Source: AG11 sp040005695 (GTDB lineage: Bacteria; Gemmatimonadota; Gemmatimonadetes; Gemmatimonadales; Gemmatimonadaceae). From it: a stretch of 23,743 nt of DNA. The translations under genes were made by a program, and so were the position numbers. Below the pieces are notes generated by a model. It searched no databases. It saw nothing but the letters and a program-made list of their open reading frames with translations, and was not told the DNA's origin. The stretch spans positions 1-23,743 of the forward strand of contig JBDTYL010000097.1 in assembly GCA_040005695.1 (NCBI GenBank). The letters run 5' to 3'. Below, one piece after another: positions 23,039 through 23,743 of this stretch (positions are counted from its first letter, which is position 1; each line of letters starts with the position of its first letter).

Positions 23039-23743
23039 ATGATGCCACTTTCCTTTGCGCTCCGCGCCGCCGTCCTCGGCGCATTGGCGCTGTCGCAGGG
23101 CGGTCCCACCATCCCGCCGCCGCGCGGCCTGGTGAACGACTTCGCCGGGGTGATCCCGGCGGAGGCGGCGTCGCGCATCGAGGCCATCGCACAGGACGTG
23201 CGGGACAAGACGAAAGGCGAGATGGCCGTCGTCACACTCACCGACCTGGGCGGGCGCGATCCGAGCGAGGTTGCCTTGCGCATCGGCCGGGAGTGGAAAG
23301 TTGGCAACATGGCTGCGATCGGTGATCGGTCGCGCAACGCGGGCGTGGTGATTCTCGTCGTGCCGAAGGAGTCGGCGCCGGACGGCGTGGGCCGGTGCCG
23401 CATCGAGACCGGCCAGGGCGCCGAGGGGTTCATCACTGACGCGACGGCGGGTGGTTTCTGCCGCGAGGCGACCCCGCTGTTCCAGCAACGCAACTACGGC
23501 GCGGCCATCGAGCTGCTCACGTTGCGGGTGGCGCAGCGATACGCGGAGGAGTTCAACGTCACGCTCGATACGGCGTTCCAGGCGCCTGCCGTCCGGCTGC
23601 CCGCCGCGCAGTCCAGCCGGGGCCGCGGCCGCATCAGCCCGTTCTTCCTGCTTGTCCTCCTCTTCATCGTGCTGAACCTGTTCGGGGGCGGACGCGGTGG
23701 CGGGCGTCGTGGCTGCTTTCCGTGGTGGCTGCCATTCCTGATG
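23039..23743 (+). CDS. TPM-domain (YgcG-like) secreted/membrane protein, 3'-truncated by the window edge
   Basis: The first 235 residues are visible and the frame runs off the end without a stop. It starts at ATG 23039 (Met-Met, second at 23042); another ATG at 23034 is out of frame and stops after two codons. The N-terminus is a signal-like hydrophobic stretch (MMPLSFALRAAVLGALALSQ). The TPM domain (formerly DUF477) spans about 28-165: 'PPRGLVNDFAGVIP' at its start, 'KGEMAVVTLTDLGG', 'GDRSRNAGVVILVVPKE' and 'RIETGQGAEGFITDATAG', all typical. After a Ser/Arg/Gly linker a membrane helix begins near residue 200 ('FFLLVLLFIVLNLF'), followed by a Gly/Arg-rich stretch. TPM proteins are exported and membrane-anchored. 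Some are linked to photosystem or membrane-protein quality control, but the role in heterotrophs is unclear. Confidence 0.92.
   Translation, partial: MMPLSFALRAAVLGALALSQGGPTIPPPRGLVNDFAGVIPAEAASRIEAIAQDVRDKTKGEMAVVTLTDLGGRDPSEVALRIGREWKVGNMAAIGDRSRNAGVVILVVPKESAPDGVGRCRIETGQGAEGFITDATAGGFCREATPLFQQRNYGAAIELLTLRVAQRYAEEFNVTLDTAFQAPAVRLPAAQSSRGRGRISPFFLLVLLFIVLNLFGGGRGGGRRGCFPWWLPFLM

Noticed and set aside
22173..23192. N-terminal extension of the waaA frame to ~764 codons
   Set aside because: The added part is Arg/Ser/Pro-rich, antisense or out of frame to the DsbA-like and TPM genes, and has no family likeness. Kdo-transferase similarity starts at GTG 22172.
1..23743. CRISPR array, tRNA, rRNA, insertion sequence or prophage
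   Set aside because: I saw no spaced direct repeats, cloverleaf sequence, rRNA-like block, transposase or phage motif on either strand. Very short or diverged elements could be missed by eye.

Overview
The window is GC-rich and densely coding. Several genes begin with GTG, and there are many secreted lipoproteins. Two SusC/SusD-type outer-membrane pairs, a Kdo transferase for lipid A (so a Gram-negative envelope) and an FG-GAP/UnbV surface protein together point to a Gemmatimonadota-like bacterium. They do not suggest a low-GC Bacteroidota. This placement is inferred from gene content and composition; there is no rRNA or other phylogenetic marker in the window.

Layout. (1) 1-3474: the 3' half of a susC-like receptor gene, with an abnormal 5' end, then its susD partner. 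(2) 3604-4188: a small lipoprotein gene. (3) 4189-4632: a long non-coding leader. (4) 4633-11153: a co-directional cassette of a complete susC, susD, a small lipoprotein with a C-terminal membrane helix, and a DUF4397 lipoprotein, closed by a strong hairpin. (5) 11251-13004: a consensus sigma70-type promoter, a 148-residue secreted protein resembling an isolated TonB-receptor plug, and a histidine-rich polytopic membrane protein. (6) 13001-14845, minus strand: a GT-C glycosyltransferase-like membrane protein with C-terminal TPRs. (7) 14988-18686: a 1232-residue lipoprotein with two FG-GAP/UnbV modules. (8) 18800-20878: a single-domain response regulator and a c-di-GMP phosphodiesterase-type protein (pseudo-receiver, degenerate GGDEF, intact EAL). 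(9) 20898-22914, minus strand: a DsbA-like lipoprotein and waaA/kdtA. (10) 23039-end: the start of a TPM-domain protein cut by the window edge.

How the genes fit together. Most products act at or outside the outer membrane: TonB-dependent uptake with SusD capture lipoproteins, surface adhesin-like repeats, LPS core synthesis, periplasmic thiol chemistry and possible protein or surface glycosylation. The two-gene c-di-GMP module is the only obvious signalling unit. No carbohydrate-active enzyme, transposase, phage gene, CRISPR array, tRNA or rRNA was recognised, so the substrate of the SusCD systems cannot be named.

The most unusual items are the orphan plug-like protein with its strong promoter and roughly 190-nt leader, the unrecognised histidine-rich membrane protein with an unclear start codon, a hairpin that covers the start codon of the EAL gene, and an inverted repeat that contains both stop codons of two convergent genes.
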